Numbered from the stretch's first letter, positions 31,357-40,334 are shown. The stretch is 42,141 bases of DNA from JBEKJU01 sp050011095 (GCA_050011095.1 JBEKJU010000061.1:1-42141), one strand, 5' to 3'. Program-made: numbers and translations. Notes: a model not told the origin generated them from the sequence alone.

Positions 31357-34263
31357 ATGGCACGATTCTCGCGGCGTCAATTCCTCAANNNNGCGCTTGC
31401 GGGCTGTTCCGATCCCCGCCGCCTCATCCCTTACGTGGTTCCTCCTGAAGACATCGTCCCCGGCGAGGCGACGTGGTATGCAAGCACGTGCAGGGAATGC
31501 CCGGCGGGATGCGGTATGCTCGTGAAGAACAGGGACGGCCACGTCATCAAGGTGGAGGGAAATCCCCGGCATCCCGTCAACACCGGGAAACTCTGCCCGA
31601 GGGGCCAGGCATCCGTCCAGGGTCTCTATAACCCGCACCGGTACAGAGGGCCCATGACGAGGGATTCAGCCGGCAGGTTCACGCAGGTCCCGTGGGATGC
31701 CGCCGGGCGGGATGCGGTCGCGGCCTTGTCTGCGGCCAGGCAAAAGGGTGGGATCGTCTTCATGTCCCACCTCATGACCGGTACGGAGGAGGACCTTGCC
31801 ACCCGCCTCATGGGCGCCATCGGCGGCGAATATCTGGTCTACGAGCCCTTCGCGTACGAGCCGCTGCGCCGGGCGAACAGGATCGTCTTCGGCATCGACG
31901 GGATACCGGACTACCGTATCGACCAGGCCGATTTCCTTCTCTCCCTCGGCGCGAATTTCCTGGAGACCTGGCTTTCGAACGTGCAGTTCACGCGCCGGTT
32001 CGCCTCCTTTCACGCACCGGGGGACAACGGAAAATACCCCTTCGTCTATGTGGGCCCGCGGCTCTCCATGACCGCGGCGAGCGCAGACCTATGGGTATCG
32101 GTGCCGGTCGGGGGCGAGTCTGCCTTTGCCCTCGGCCTCCTGCACCTCCTTGGGCGGGATCGATCCACCCCTTCCGGGGTCCCGGGGGACCTCGCCTCGC
32201 GCATTTCGGCCTTCACGCCCCATGTGGTGGAAGAGAAAACCGGTGTGAGGGCGGACGTGCTCCAGGCCGTGGCGACCCGGCTCGGGAGGGCGCGAAGGCC
32301 CCTTGTCCTCGCGGAGGGCATGGCGTTTCAGGACCCCAACGCCCTCGACACGGCCGTATGCGCCAACCTTCTGGTCGCGCGATCCGCGGGCAGGCAGCTC
32401 CTCGAGTTTTCGAACCCCCTCTTCCTAGGGAAGGCGGCCCCGGCATCAAGGATCAAGGCGCTCGCGGACCGGATGGCCCGTGGCGAGATCAGCGCCCTCA
32501 TCATCTACCGCGCCAATCCCGTATACAATCTTCCCGCGTCATGGGCCTTCGGGGCGGCCATCAGGAAGGTGCCCACGGTCATCAGCCTTTCGAGCTTTCC
32601 CGACGAGACAGGCGACCTTGCCACCCTCGTCATGCCCTCCCACACCTTCCTTGAATCATGGGGCGATTACACCCCTCAGCAGCATATCACCGGCCTGCTC
32701 CAGCCCGCCATGGGACCTCTTCTCGACACCAGACAGTTGGGTGACACGCTTCTTTCCCTCGGCAAAAACATGGGGGCGCCCGGCTCGTTTCCGGAAGGCA
32801 GCTTCTATGACGTGCTCCGGAACGCCTGGGAAAAGAGGCGAATGGCTGAAGCGGGCGGCCTGTCCGGGGACGAGTTCTGGCAACAGGGCATGCAGCGGGG
32901 GGGCGTCTGGCGAAAGACCCAGGACGCGGCCCAGGGCGGCGCCCCGAAGGAAAGTCCCCCCTTCTTGCCCGCGGGGGCCGGTCCGGCCCAAAAGAAGGCC
33001 GGTTCCTTCGATTTTCTCGCCTACCCGACGATCCAGTTCTTCGACGGCCGTCTTGCGAACCGCCCCTTCCTCCAGGAGATGCCCGATCCCGTCACCATGA
33101 TAACCTGGGACGGCTGGATAGAGATCAATCCCGATATCGCGCGAACCATGGGCATCAAGAAAGGGGATGTCATCGTCGTGCGCGCGGGCGACGGGTCCCT
33201 TGAGGCCCCTGCCTTCCCCTACGTCGGCATACCCGCGGGCACGCTCGCCATGCCCATCGGTCAGGGACACGGCGCGGCATTCGGCAGGTATGCCTCAGGC
33301 CGGGCGGGAAATCCTAACGTCCTCTTTTCAGGGCAGCTCGACCCGGCGGGGGGCCTCATCCGAACGCGTCTCCTTGTGACCATCGAAAAGACGGGACAAT
33401 CCGTCATTGTCGCGAACGTGGACGGAAGCGCCTATCAGCACGGCCGGAGACTTGCCAGGTCCATATCGCATGGCGAGTACCGACGCACCATGGGGCAGGC
33501 GCCCGAAGTGATAATGCCTTTGCCTTCCGGCTGGTCGAGGGAGAGGGATTTTTATCCGGGCCACGAGCACGTCGACTACCGATGGGGCATGGTGATCGAT
33601 CTCGATCGGTGCATCGGCTGCCAGGCATGCGTGGTCGCCTGCTACGCCGAGAACAACGTGGGCGTCGTGGGGAAGAGGAACGTCGCCATGGGCCGGGAGA
33701 TGTCCTGGCTCCACGTAGAGCGCTACTTCGAGCCGGAGCAGCCCTTTGTCCGTTTCCTGCCCATGCTATGCCAACACTGTGATTCGGCGCCCTGTGAGTC
33801 GGTCTGTCCGGTCTTTGCGCCGAACCACAACAAGGAGGGGATAAATAATCAGGTTTACAACCGGTGCATCGGCACCCGCGACTGCAACCAGAACTGCCCC
33901 TGGAAGGTGCGGCGCTTCAACTGGTTCACGTGGAAGCGCGATCACCCCCTGGAATGGCAGCTCAACCCCGATGTGACGGTGCGTCAGAAGGGCGTGATGG
34001 AGAAGTGCTCGTTCTGCATCCAGCGCATCATTTACGCAAAGACCGTCGCCGCTCGCGTTGGCCGGAAGGTCAAAGACGGCGAGTTTACCACTGCCTGCGC
34101 CCAGACCTGCCCTACCGACGCCATTACCTTCGGCAGTCTCATGGACCCGGAAAGCCGGGTCTCGAAGCTCGTGAGGCAGGCGAGGGGGTATCAGGTCCTC
34201 GGGGGGCTCAACACGAAGACGGCGGTGATCTACCTGAAAAAGATCACCCAGGGGCTTGCCTGA
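31357..34263 (+). CDS. actB: Alternative Complex III subunit ActB (molybdopterin-like domain fused to Fe-S domain)
   Basis: The protein is at least 968 residues. The N-terminus has a twin-arginine signal (FSRRQFL) and an LAGC lipobox-like end, interrupted by four N (31389-31392). Residues about 45-640 are a MopB-like domain, with cysteines C-x2-C-x3-C-x27-C (CRECPAGC...LCPRG). Residues about 740-960 are a ferredoxin-type domain: CIGCQACVVAC, CQHCDSAPCESVCP, CIGTRDCNQNCP, CSFC and CAQTC. ActB passes electrons from quinol to the heme subunits of ACIII. The fused MopB/FeS arrangement plus ActD and ActF downstream separate it from Psr/Qrc complexes. The ribosome site AAGGAAGG precedes the ATG. 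Confidence 0.93.
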   Translation: MARFSRRQFLXXALAGCSDPRRLIPYVVPPEDIVPGEATWYASTCRECPAGCGMLVKNRDGHVIKVEGNPRHPVNTGKLCPRGQASVQGLYNPHRYRGPMTRDSAGRFTQVPWDAAGRDAVAALSAARQKGGIVFMSHLMTGTEEDLATRLMGAIGGEYLVYEPFAYEPLRRANRIVFGIDGIPDYRIDQADFLLSLGANFLETWLSNVQFTRRFASFHAPGDNGKYPFVYVGPRLSMTAASADLWVSVPVGGESAFALGLLHLLGRDRSTPSGVPGDLASRISAFTPHVVEEKTGVRADVLQAVATRLGRARRPLVLAEGMAFQDPNALDTAVCANLLVARSAGRQLLEFSNPLFLGKAAPASRIKALADRMARGEISALIIYRANPVYNLPASWAFGAAIRKVPTVISLSSFPDETGDLATLVMPSHTFLESWGDYTPQQHITGLLQPAMGPLLDTRQLGDTLLSLGKNMGAPGSFPEGSFYDVLRNAWEKRRMAEAGGLSGDEFWQQGMQRGGVWRKTQDAAQGGAPKESPPFLPAGAGPAQKKAGSFDFLAYPTIQFFDGRLANRPFLQEMPDPVTMITWDGWIEINPDIARTMGIKKGDVIVVRAGDGSLEAPAFPYVGIPAGTLAMPIGQGHGAAFGRYASGRAGNPNVLFSGQLDPAGGLIRTRLLVTIEKTGQSVIVANVDGSAYQHGRRLARSISHGEYRRTMGQAPEVIMPLPSGWSRERDFYPGHEHVDYRWGMVIDLDRCIGCQACVVACYAENNVGVVGKRNVAMGREMSWLHVERYFEPEQPFVRFLPMLCQHCDSAPCESVCPVFAPNHNKEGINNQVYNRCIGTRDCNQNCPWKVRRFNWFTWKRDHPLEWQLNPDVTVRQKGVMEKCSFCIQRIIYAKTVAARVGRKVKDGEFTTACAQTCPTDAITFGSLMDPESRVSKLVRQARGYQVLGGLNTKTAVIYLKKITQGLA
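31389..31392. other. Assembly gap (four N) in the actB signal sequence
   Basis: Four undetermined bases follow TTCCTCAA. The frame is preserved if exactly four bases are missing, but only two residues then separate FL from ALAGC. That is too short for a normal Tat signal core, so the real gap may be larger. Confidence 0.85.
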
Positions 34264-34279
34264 TGGGGAAGGCGATAAT

Positions 34280-35608
34280 ATGGAGGTGAAATTTCGGGAC
34301 GTCAACCAGGAGATCCTCCGGACGCTCTGGAGACCGTCGCTCGTCTTCTGGTTCCTGGCGGCGATCCTCTGCCTCGGCTTTTTCTACGGGCTCTGCGCAT
34401 GGGGCTACCTCATCTCGACCGGCATGGGCTCGACCGGCCTTCGCCCCCCCGTCATGTGGGGTATCCTGGTCTCCAACTTCGTCTTCTGGATAGGGCTTGC
34501 CCACTCCGGCACCCTGATCTCGGCCATCCTCTACCTCTTCAGGGCCCGGTTCCGCACCTCGATCAACAGGAGCGCGGAGGCCATGACCATGATCTGCATT
34601 ATCCTCGCGGGCTCCTACCCCCTGGTCCATCTCGGGAGGTCGTGGATCTTCTACTGGCTCATTCCCTACCCGAACCAGCGCGGCATATGGCCTGACTTCA
34701 TTTCGCCCCTGGTCTTCGACTTCCTTGCCGTCTCCACCTATTTTACGGTGAGCCTCATCTTCTGGTACACGGGGCTCGTCCCCGATCTCGCGGTCATTCG
34801 GGACCGCACCACGGGGATCGCCCGCAAGGTCTACGGCTACTTTGCCCTCGGCTGGACAGGGTCGCACAGGCAGTGGCACCATTACGCCACCTCCTACCTC
34901 ATCATCGCAGGGATCGCGACGGCCCTCGTCATCTCGGTGCACACCGTCGTCTCCTGGGACTTCGCCCTGCCCATACAGCCCGGCTGGCACAGCACGATCT
35001 TTCCGCCCTACTTCGTCGCCGGGGCGATCCACTCCGGTCTCGCCATGGTCCTTACCCTACTCATCCCCATGCGGCGGATATTCAGGGTGGAGAACATCAT
35101 CACGACGCGCACCCTCGAATTGATCGCCGAGACGATGATCCTCACGGACTGCATCCTCGCGTATTCCTATCTGGTCGAGCACTTCATGGCATGGTATAGC
35201 GCGGACATTTTCGAGCAGCAGATATTCAACTACCGTATCTTTGGATACTACGGCTGGGTGTACTGGCTCGTCGTGTTCTGCGCGGTTGTCTGCCCCTTCC
35301 TCTTTTTCTTCAGGCGCATCCGCGTCAGCCCCGTGCCGCTCTTCATCATCTCGATTCTCGTGAATATCGGGATGTGGTGGGAAAGGTTTTTCATCGTCAT
35401 CCAATCTTTGTCGCAGAACTTTCTCCCCTTCCAGTGGGGATTCTACTGGCCCAACTGGGTCGAGCTGGCCTGGACGCTCGCCACCTTCTGCTTCCTTCTC
35501 CTCGCGTTCATGGTCTTCGCGAAATTCCTGCCCTCCATCCCCATCACCGAGGTGAAGAAGGAGGCGGGCATGCCCACGCGGAAGGGAGGGCTCTTCCGTG
35601 AAGAATGA
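34280..35608 (+). CDS. actC: Alternative Complex III subunit ActC (NrfD/PsrC-type quinol-binding membrane protein)
   Basis: The protein is about 442 residues with roughly ten membrane helices. It is the NrfD-family core subunit that binds and oxidises quinol. It starts MEVKFRDVNQEILRTLWRPS. Family blocks include GITSTGMGSTGLRPPVMWG-like text (ISTGMGSTGLRPPVMWG), FWIGLAHSGTLISA, GSHRQWHHY and VSWDFALPIQPGWHSTIFP. The ATG at 34280 lies 16 bases after actB; a TTG at 34256 would give a few extra residues and overlap actB. The 3' end overlaps actD by 11 bases. Confidence 0.93.
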   Translation: MEVKFRDVNQEILRTLWRPSLVFWFLAAILCLGFFYGLCAWGYLISTGMGSTGLRPPVMWGILVSNFVFWIGLAHSGTLISAILYLFRARFRTSINRSAEAMTMICIILAGSYPLVHLGRSWIFYWLIPYPNQRGIWPDFISPLVFDFLAVSTYFTVSLIFWYTGLVPDLAVIRDRTTGIARKVYGYFALGWTGSHRQWHHYATSYLIIAGIATALVISVHTVVSWDFALPIQPGWHSTIFPPYFVAGAIHSGLAMVLTLLIPMRRIFRVENIITTRTLELIAETMILTDCILAYSYLVEHFMAWYSADIFEQQIFNYRIFGYYGWVYWLVVFCAVVCPFLFFFRRIRVSPVPLFIISILVNIGMWWERFFIVIQSLSQNFLPFQWGFYWPNWVELAWTLATFCFLLLAFMVFAKFLPSIPITEVKKEAGMPTRKGGLFREE

Positions 35609-36107
35609 CGCCCTCGTCGGGACCTTCGTCTACGTGGACGATTTCCTCTCGTGCCTCACGGCATTGACGCAGAAAAAATATGAGATCGCCTCTGCTTTTT
35701 CGCCGGTGCGCCTGCCCGAGATGCAGGAGATCCTCACCTCCCGGCCAAGCCCGACCCGCACGTTCGCCCTCGTGGGCGGCATCCTCGGCGGCGTGGGTCT
35801 TCTGACCCTCGCCACAATCGCCCACCTGAGCTTCAAGCTGATTGTGTGGGGGAAGCCGGTCCTCCCGTGGGTTCCCTGGGTGGTCGTCGCCTTCGAGGGG
35901 ACGATCCTTGGCTGCGCCCTTTTCAGCTTCGTTTCCTGGGTTTTCACGGCCGGCCTGCCCCAGCCGACAACGGATTTCGGCTATGATCCAGGTTTCTCGG
36001 GACACAGGTTCGGTCTCGTCGTGCCGGTAACGGGGGAAAATCGCGGGGAGATCGAGAATATCCTCAAAGAAAAGGGCGCCGAGGAGGTACGTCATGTCGC
36101 TGCCTAG
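35598..36107 (+). CDS. actD: Alternative Complex III subunit ActD (DUF3341)
   Basis: The protein has 169 residues. It begins with a short cytoplasmic ferredoxin-like region (VGTFVYVDDFLSCLTALTQ) typical of DUF3341. Two membrane helices follow (about 57-80 and 95-120), then a C-terminal cytoplasmic end (GHRFGLVVPVTGEN). It is a structural membrane subunit of ACIII. The start is GTG at 35598, inside actC. It overlaps actF by 14 bases. Confidence 0.9.
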   Translation: MKNDALVGTFVYVDDFLSCLTALTQKKYEIASAFSPVRLPEMQEILTSRPSPTRTFALVGGILGGVGLLTLATIAHLSFKLIVWGKPVLPWVPWVVVAFEGTILGCALFSFVSWVFTAGLPQPTTDFGYDPGFSGHRFGLVVPVTGENRGEIENILKEKGAEEVRHVAA

Positions 36108-37323
36108 TGACAGGGACCTCTATCCCGGCACCCCGGTGAGCTGGCTCGTGATTTCCACACTCCTCGCGCTGGCCGGTATCGCCGCCTTTCTCATCGGCAT
36201 TTCGGGGAACAACGCGGCCAGGGCCTGGCAGATATACGTGGTGAACTACGTGTTCTGGGCGGGTCTCGCCTACGGCGCCGTTCTCTTTTCCGCCGTCCTC
36301 AACCTCGCGAAGGCCACGTGGGGCAGACCCCTCAAGAGACTCGCCGAATCGTTCGGGGCCTACCTCCCGGTCTCCTTCCTCCTCTTCTGGGTTTTCTATC
36401 TGGGGAGGGAGCACATATTCCCGTGGGTCCTAAGACCGGTCCCGCAGAAAATGGCGTTCCTCAACGTGCCGTTCCTCTTTGCCCGCGAGGGCGCATCGAT
36501 TCTGGCGCTCACCGTGCTCTCCCTCGTGCTCGTCTACTACTCGGTCAAGGCCGACCGCGACTGGCTCAGGCAAGGGAGGCCTCCCGTCGCCACGGACTAC
36601 CCATGGACAGGCCTCTTTGGCCGCCAATGGAGATTCTCCCCGGTGCTGCCCGCCGCCTATGCCCTTATCCTCTCCCTTTTAGCGGTCGATCTCATCATGT
36701 CTCTCGACCCCCGATGGTACAGCACGCTCTTCCCCGGCTATTACTTCATCGCCTCCTTTTACGCCGCGATCGCGGCCCTTTATCTTTTCGTCCTCCTCGC
36801 CGGGAAGAGGCTCGGCCTGACCGGGTATCTCCTTCCGCGGCAGTATCACGACCTCGGGAAGTTGACCTTCGGCTTCTGCATTTTCACGGGATACCTCTTC
36901 TATGCGCAGTTCATCGTCATGTGGTACGGCAATCTGCCGGATGAGACGACCTTCATGATCCTCCGGATGAAGCTCGACCCATGGAGGCCCTTCAGCCGGG
37001 TGGTCCTCTTCATGGTTTTCCTGATCCCTTTCTTCGTCCTTTTGAGCAAGAAGATCAAGATAAAACGGGTCCCCATGATTTTTGTCACCCTCATGATCCT
37101 GGTCGGGATGTGGATGGAGAACTTCCTCCTGGTCGTCCCGTCTCTGTGGCCGACAAGGGGGGGCATCCCCTTCGGGCCGCTGGAGGTGTTTGTCTCCGCG
37201 GGGTTCTTCGGTCTCGTGTGGCTCTGCGTCACGCTCTTCCTTTCGAGAGTCCCCATCGTCCCCGTCTCGGACCCCCTCTTCCAGAGGTTTCTCCGGGAAG
37301 GAAAAGGAACGTTGGCGCCATGA
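36094..37323 (+). CDS. actF: Alternative Complex III subunit ActF
   Basis: The protein has 409 residues with about ten membrane helices. ActF is a diverged NrfD-like paralogue of ActC. Recognisable blocks are VVNYVFWAGLAYGAVLFSA, FWVFYLGREHIFPW, LLAVDLIMSLDPRWYSTLFPGYYF and QFIVMWYGNLPDET. It is the second large membrane subunit of the complex. Start codon inside the end of actD. The next gene starts 22 bases after its stop. Confidence 0.9.
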   Translation: MSLPSDRDLYPGTPVSWLVISTLLALAGIAAFLIGISGNNAARAWQIYVVNYVFWAGLAYGAVLFSAVLNLAKATWGRPLKRLAESFGAYLPVSFLLFWVFYLGREHIFPWVLRPVPQKMAFLNVPFLFAREGASILALTVLSLVLVYYSVKADRDWLRQGRPPVATDYPWTGLFGRQWRFSPVLPAAYALILSLLAVDLIMSLDPRWYSTLFPGYYFIASFYAAIAALYLFVLLAGKRLGLTGYLLPRQYHDLGKLTFGFCIFTGYLFYAQFIVMWYGNLPDETTFMILRMKLDPWRPFSRVVLFMVFLIPFFVLLSKKIKIKRVPMIFVTLMILVGMWMENFLLVVPSLWPTRGGIPFGPLEVFVSAGFFGLVWLCVTLFLSRVPIVPVSDPLFQRFLREGKGTLAP

Positions 37324-37345
37324 GAGGAATGCCGGGAGGCCGGGG

Positions 37346-37852
37346 ATGAAGCGCGGTTACCTCTGGATCGCCCTCTCGGGCCTCCTTTTTGCGATCCTGT
37401 TCTTCTTCTACGGGGCCTATCCCGCAAGCAGAATCGGCCCCGCGCAACCGATCGCCTTCAGCCACAGGGTCCATGCGGGGGTAAAGGAGATCAACTGCCG
37501 TTTCTGCCACCCCTACGTGGCGCGGTCCCAGGACGCGGGGATCCCGGCCGTCGACAAGTGCTTTTTCTGTCACACGTATGTGATACCGGATCACCCTGAA
37601 ATCCGGAAAGAGAAGGCATACCTGGACGAAAAAAGACCGGTTAGGTGGGTGCGCGTCTTCTGGGTCCCGGACTTTGTCTTCTTTCGCCACGAACCCCATG
37701 TGGCGCGGGCGGGTCTCGACTGCTCCCGCTGCCACGGCGAGGTGAAGGGCATGGACAGGCTGCGGCGCAAGGATTTCGAGATGGGATTCTGCATCGCCTG
37801 CCACAGGGAGATGGGCGGCGAGCTTGACTGTTGGCTGGGGTGTCATAGATGA
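37346..37852 (+). CDS. actA: Five-heme cytochrome c, ActA-like
   Basis: The protein has 168 residues. Residues 5-25 form a signal anchor. It has four CxxCH motifs (CRFCH at 51-55, CFFCH at 72-76, CSRCH at 126-130, CIACH at 149-153) and a fifth, irregular motif CWLGCH at 162-167 (C-x3-C-H). This matches the pentaheme ActA of ACIII except for the extra residue. ActA usually is first in the operon; here it follows actF. GGGAGG precedes the ATG. The original TGA is part of an ATGA junction that was later split by a repeat insertion. Confidence 0.85.
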   Translation: MKRGYLWIALSGLLFAILFFFYGAYPASRIGPAQPIAFSHRVHAGVKEINCRFCHPYVARSQDAGIPAVDKCFFCHTYVIPDHPEIRKEKAYLDEKRPVRWVRVFWVPDFVFFRHEPHVARAGLDCSRCHGEVKGMDRLRRKDFEMGFCIACHREMGGELDCWLGCHR

Positions 37853-37981
37853 AGGGCGAGACGCGGGTCAACGGGGCATTTTTCCGCCTCCGCCCCTTCC
37901 TTTTTATGAAGGGGAGGCTCCGCGAGCTTCGCTCGCGGAGGGGGCGACGCGAGCCCCAATAATAGGTGCCATAGATGAAGG
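37839..37981. repeat. 17-bp direct repeats flanking repeat copy E
   Basis: GGTGTCATAGATGAAGG at 37839-37855 and GGTGCCATAGATGAAGG at 37965-37981 differ at one base. Each contains the codons Cys-His-Arg-stop and the overlapping ATG. The two copies are offset by 126 bases. Confidence 0.9.
37884..37963. repeat. Hairpin-rich dispersed repeat, copy E (inverted)
   Basis: It starts CCGCCTCCGCCCCTTCC, continues TTTTTATGAAGGGGAGGC, and has the perfect stem CCGCGAG-CTTCG-CTCGCGG. It ends GAGCCCCAATAATA. The stem sequence differs from the other copies, yet stays fully paired. Confidence 0.8.
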
Positions 37982-39390
37982 AAAACATTGTAACCGATGC
38001 CGTTTTCATCGACTCTTCGGCGACCGTCGAGACCGATGAGACCGGCGGCACGATCGCGGGTTTCTTTCTTTCATCGGCGATATGGTTCGCCGTCTTCGCC
38101 GTGGGGGGCTTCATCCTTGCCTCCTGGATGGTCGCCCCCGATCTCTTTCTCTACAAGAACGTATCGTGGCTCGTCTTCAGCCGCGTCCGGCCCGTGCATA
38201 CAAACGGCATGATCTTCGGGTTCGTCGGCTCCGCCCTGATGGGGGCCATGTACTACTATGTGCCGCACCTCGTCCGCGCGCCGGTTCACAGCCCCCTTAT
38301 CGGACGGGTTACCCTGTGGATGTGGAACGTGGCGGTTGTGGCGGGAAGCGTCACCCTCCTTGCCGGACTCAGCCAGGGCAGGGAGTATGCGGAATATATC
38401 TGGCCGGTGGACATTCTCGTGCTCCTCACGTGGGCTATGACCTTTTACAACCTCCTCAGGACCGTGCAGGCGAGGCAGGAGAAGGTCCTCTACGTCTCCG
38501 TCTGGTACGCCCTGGCCTCGATGGTCTTCTTCTGGTGGATCTATTTCTTCGGGAATGCCGTCTGGCACCCGGCCACGGGGGCGATCACGGGCATGGCCGA
38601 CGGCGTCCTAGCCTGGTTCTACGGCCATGGGGTTGTCGGGCTCTTTCTCACACCCTTGGCCATCGCGGTCTCCTACTATATCATTCCCCAGGTGAGCGGC
38701 AGGCCGCTTTTCAGCCATACGATCTCGCTGGTCGGTTTCTGGTCCATCCTTATCTTCTATCCCCACATCGGCGCCCATCACCTGCTCCAGACGCCGATTC
38801 CCACATGGCTCAAGGTCGTCTCGGTGACGGGCTCCGTGGGCATGCTCCTGCCCGTGCTGACCGTCCTCACGAACCTGTGGCTCACGATGAGGGGGAGGCT
38901 CGCCAACCTCCATGCGAGCGTGGGCGGCAAATGGGTCTTCGCCGGCCTGGTCTGGTACCTGATCGTCTGCCTCCAGGGCTCCTTTCAGTCCCTGCCCATC
39001 GTGCAGCGCATCACGCACCTGACGAACTGGGTCATCGGTCATTCCCACATCGCCGTGCTCGGCTTCTCCGGCTTCATCGGAGTCGGCGCGATCTATTTTC
39101 TCATCCCCCGCGTCACGGGCAGGCCCCTCTACAGCACGAAGCTCGCCGATATCCAGTACTGGCTCGTCCTGACCGGTCTTAGCGGGTTCTGGTTCGTCCT
39201 CACCATGGCGGGATTGATCCAGGGGAACGGCTGGCTCAACGGTGAAACGGTCTACCGCATGCTGCCCGAGCTGCACCCCTATTTCATCTTCAGGCTCCTC
39301 TTCGCCATGCCGATTCTGGCGGGCGCCTTTGTCGGCCTCTACAACATCTGGATGAGCCTTTTTCGCGCACCGGAAGGGGGACGGCCATGA
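37975..39390 (+). CDS. ccoN: cbb3-type cytochrome c oxidase catalytic subunit I
   Basis: The protein has 471 residues with about 12 membrane helices. It reduces oxygen to water at the heme b3-CuB centre. Ligands are in place: His75 and His358 for low-spin heme b, His356 for heme b3, and His218, His268 and His269 for CuB (YGHGVVG, YPHIGAHH, IGHSHI). Tyr262, six residues before His268, matches the cross-linked Tyr of CcoN. It starts at the ATG inside the downstream 17-bp repeat. Its last codons overlap the next gene by four bases. Confidence 0.95.
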   Translation: MKENIVTDAVFIDSSATVETDETGGTIAGFFLSSAIWFAVFAVGGFILASWMVAPDLFLYKNVSWLVFSRVRPVHTNGMIFGFVGSALMGAMYYYVPHLVRAPVHSPLIGRVTLWMWNVAVVAGSVTLLAGLSQGREYAEYIWPVDILVLLTWAMTFYNLLRTVQARQEKVLYVSVWYALASMVFFWWIYFFGNAVWHPATGAITGMADGVLAWFYGHGVVGLFLTPLAIAVSYYIIPQVSGRPLFSHTISLVGFWSILIFYPHIGAHHLLQTPIPTWLKVVSVTGSVGMLLPVLTVLTNLWLTMRGRLANLHASVGGKWVFAGLVWYLIVCLQGSFQSLPIVQRITHLTNWVIGHSHIAVLGFSGFIGVGAIYFLIPRVTGRPLYSTKLADIQYWLVLTGLSGFWFVLTMAGLIQGNGWLNGETVYRMLPELHPYFIFRLLFAMPILAGAFVGLYNIWMSLFRAPEGGRP

Positions 39391-40334
39391 GGATGACGGT
39401 CAGCCTCATCATCATAGGGGGCCTCATCGTTTTCGGTGCCGTGCTCCTCATCGCCGTTATCCTTCCATGGACGACGATCACGGACAAGCCCACGGAGATA
39501 TACCGGCCGAGGACATCCATCGAGGAGGCGGGCCGCGTGGTCTACGTCGCGAACGGCTGCACCTTCTGCCATACCCAGTTCGTGAGAAACATCGACTGGG
39601 ACCATGGGGCGGAACGTATCGCCCGGGCGGGTGACTATGTGGCGGACCAGCCCCACCTCCTCGGCACCGAGCGGACAGGGCCCGACCTATCGCAGGAGGG
39701 AGGCGAGAGGCCGGACGATTGGCACCTCGCCCATTTCACGAACCCCCGGTTCACCCGGCCCGAGTCGATCATGCCGGCCTTTGAATTCCTCGGTCCCGAC
39801 AAGATCGCGGCCCTCATCGCCTACAAGCAGTCCCTCGGATTCCGCATGGCGGATCTCAGGGTCGAGCGGCAGCGATACTGGAAGAGGCAGGCGATCCTGG
39901 CCTACGAATCAGGGCCGGAGAAGAACATCGACTGGCTCCACTCGTGGGTGCCTGACGGATGGCGGACCCTGCCGAACCCCTATCCCACCGCGGACTGGAG
40001 CCTTGCCCAGGGCAAGCGCGTCTATCAAAGCTTCTGCATCGGCTGTCACGGCCCTATCGGTGACGGGATGGGGCCTGCCGAGCGTTACCTCTCGCCTCCG
40101 CCGCTCAACTTCACCATCCTCAAGGGCAGGGGCATAACAGGAGGCATACTCTACTACCAGATCATGAACGGGATCACGGGAACCGCCATGATGTACTTCA
40201 AAAAGGACCTTGAGTCACAGAAGATATGGAGTGTGGGCGACTACGTGGCCGTGACATTTATCGGCGAATCGGACGCGGGGAAGCCCCCGGCGGGGATACC
40301 CGCGTCATATGAAGTTTCACGGGGGGTAAAATAA
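39387..40334 (+). CDS. ccoO: CcoO-type cytochrome c fused to a second heme c domain
   Basis: The protein has 315 residues. One N-terminal membrane helix (about 5-27) precedes a CcoO domain: heme motif CTFCH at 58-62 with HTQFVRN after it, HLLGTERTGPDLSQEGG, and SIMPAF with Met129 as likely axial ligand. A second domain (about 200-300) has CIGCH at 217-221, GDGMGPAERYL and a Met-rich end. The second domain is CcoP-like, so this is a CcoO-CcoP heme fusion. The start overlaps ccoN as ATGA. Confidence 0.9.
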   Translation: MRMTVSLIIIGGLIVFGAVLLIAVILPWTTITDKPTEIYRPRTSIEEAGRVVYVANGCTFCHTQFVRNIDWDHGAERIARAGDYVADQPHLLGTERTGPDLSQEGGERPDDWHLAHFTNPRFTRPESIMPAFEFLGPDKIAALIAYKQSLGFRMADLRVERQRYWKRQAILAYESGPEKNIDWLHSWVPDGWRTLPNPYPTADWSLAQGKRVYQSFCIGCHGPIGDGMGPAERYLSPPPLNFTILKGRGITGGILYYQIMNGITGTAMMYFKKDLESQKIWSVGDYVAVTFIGESDAGKPPAGIPASYEVSRGVK

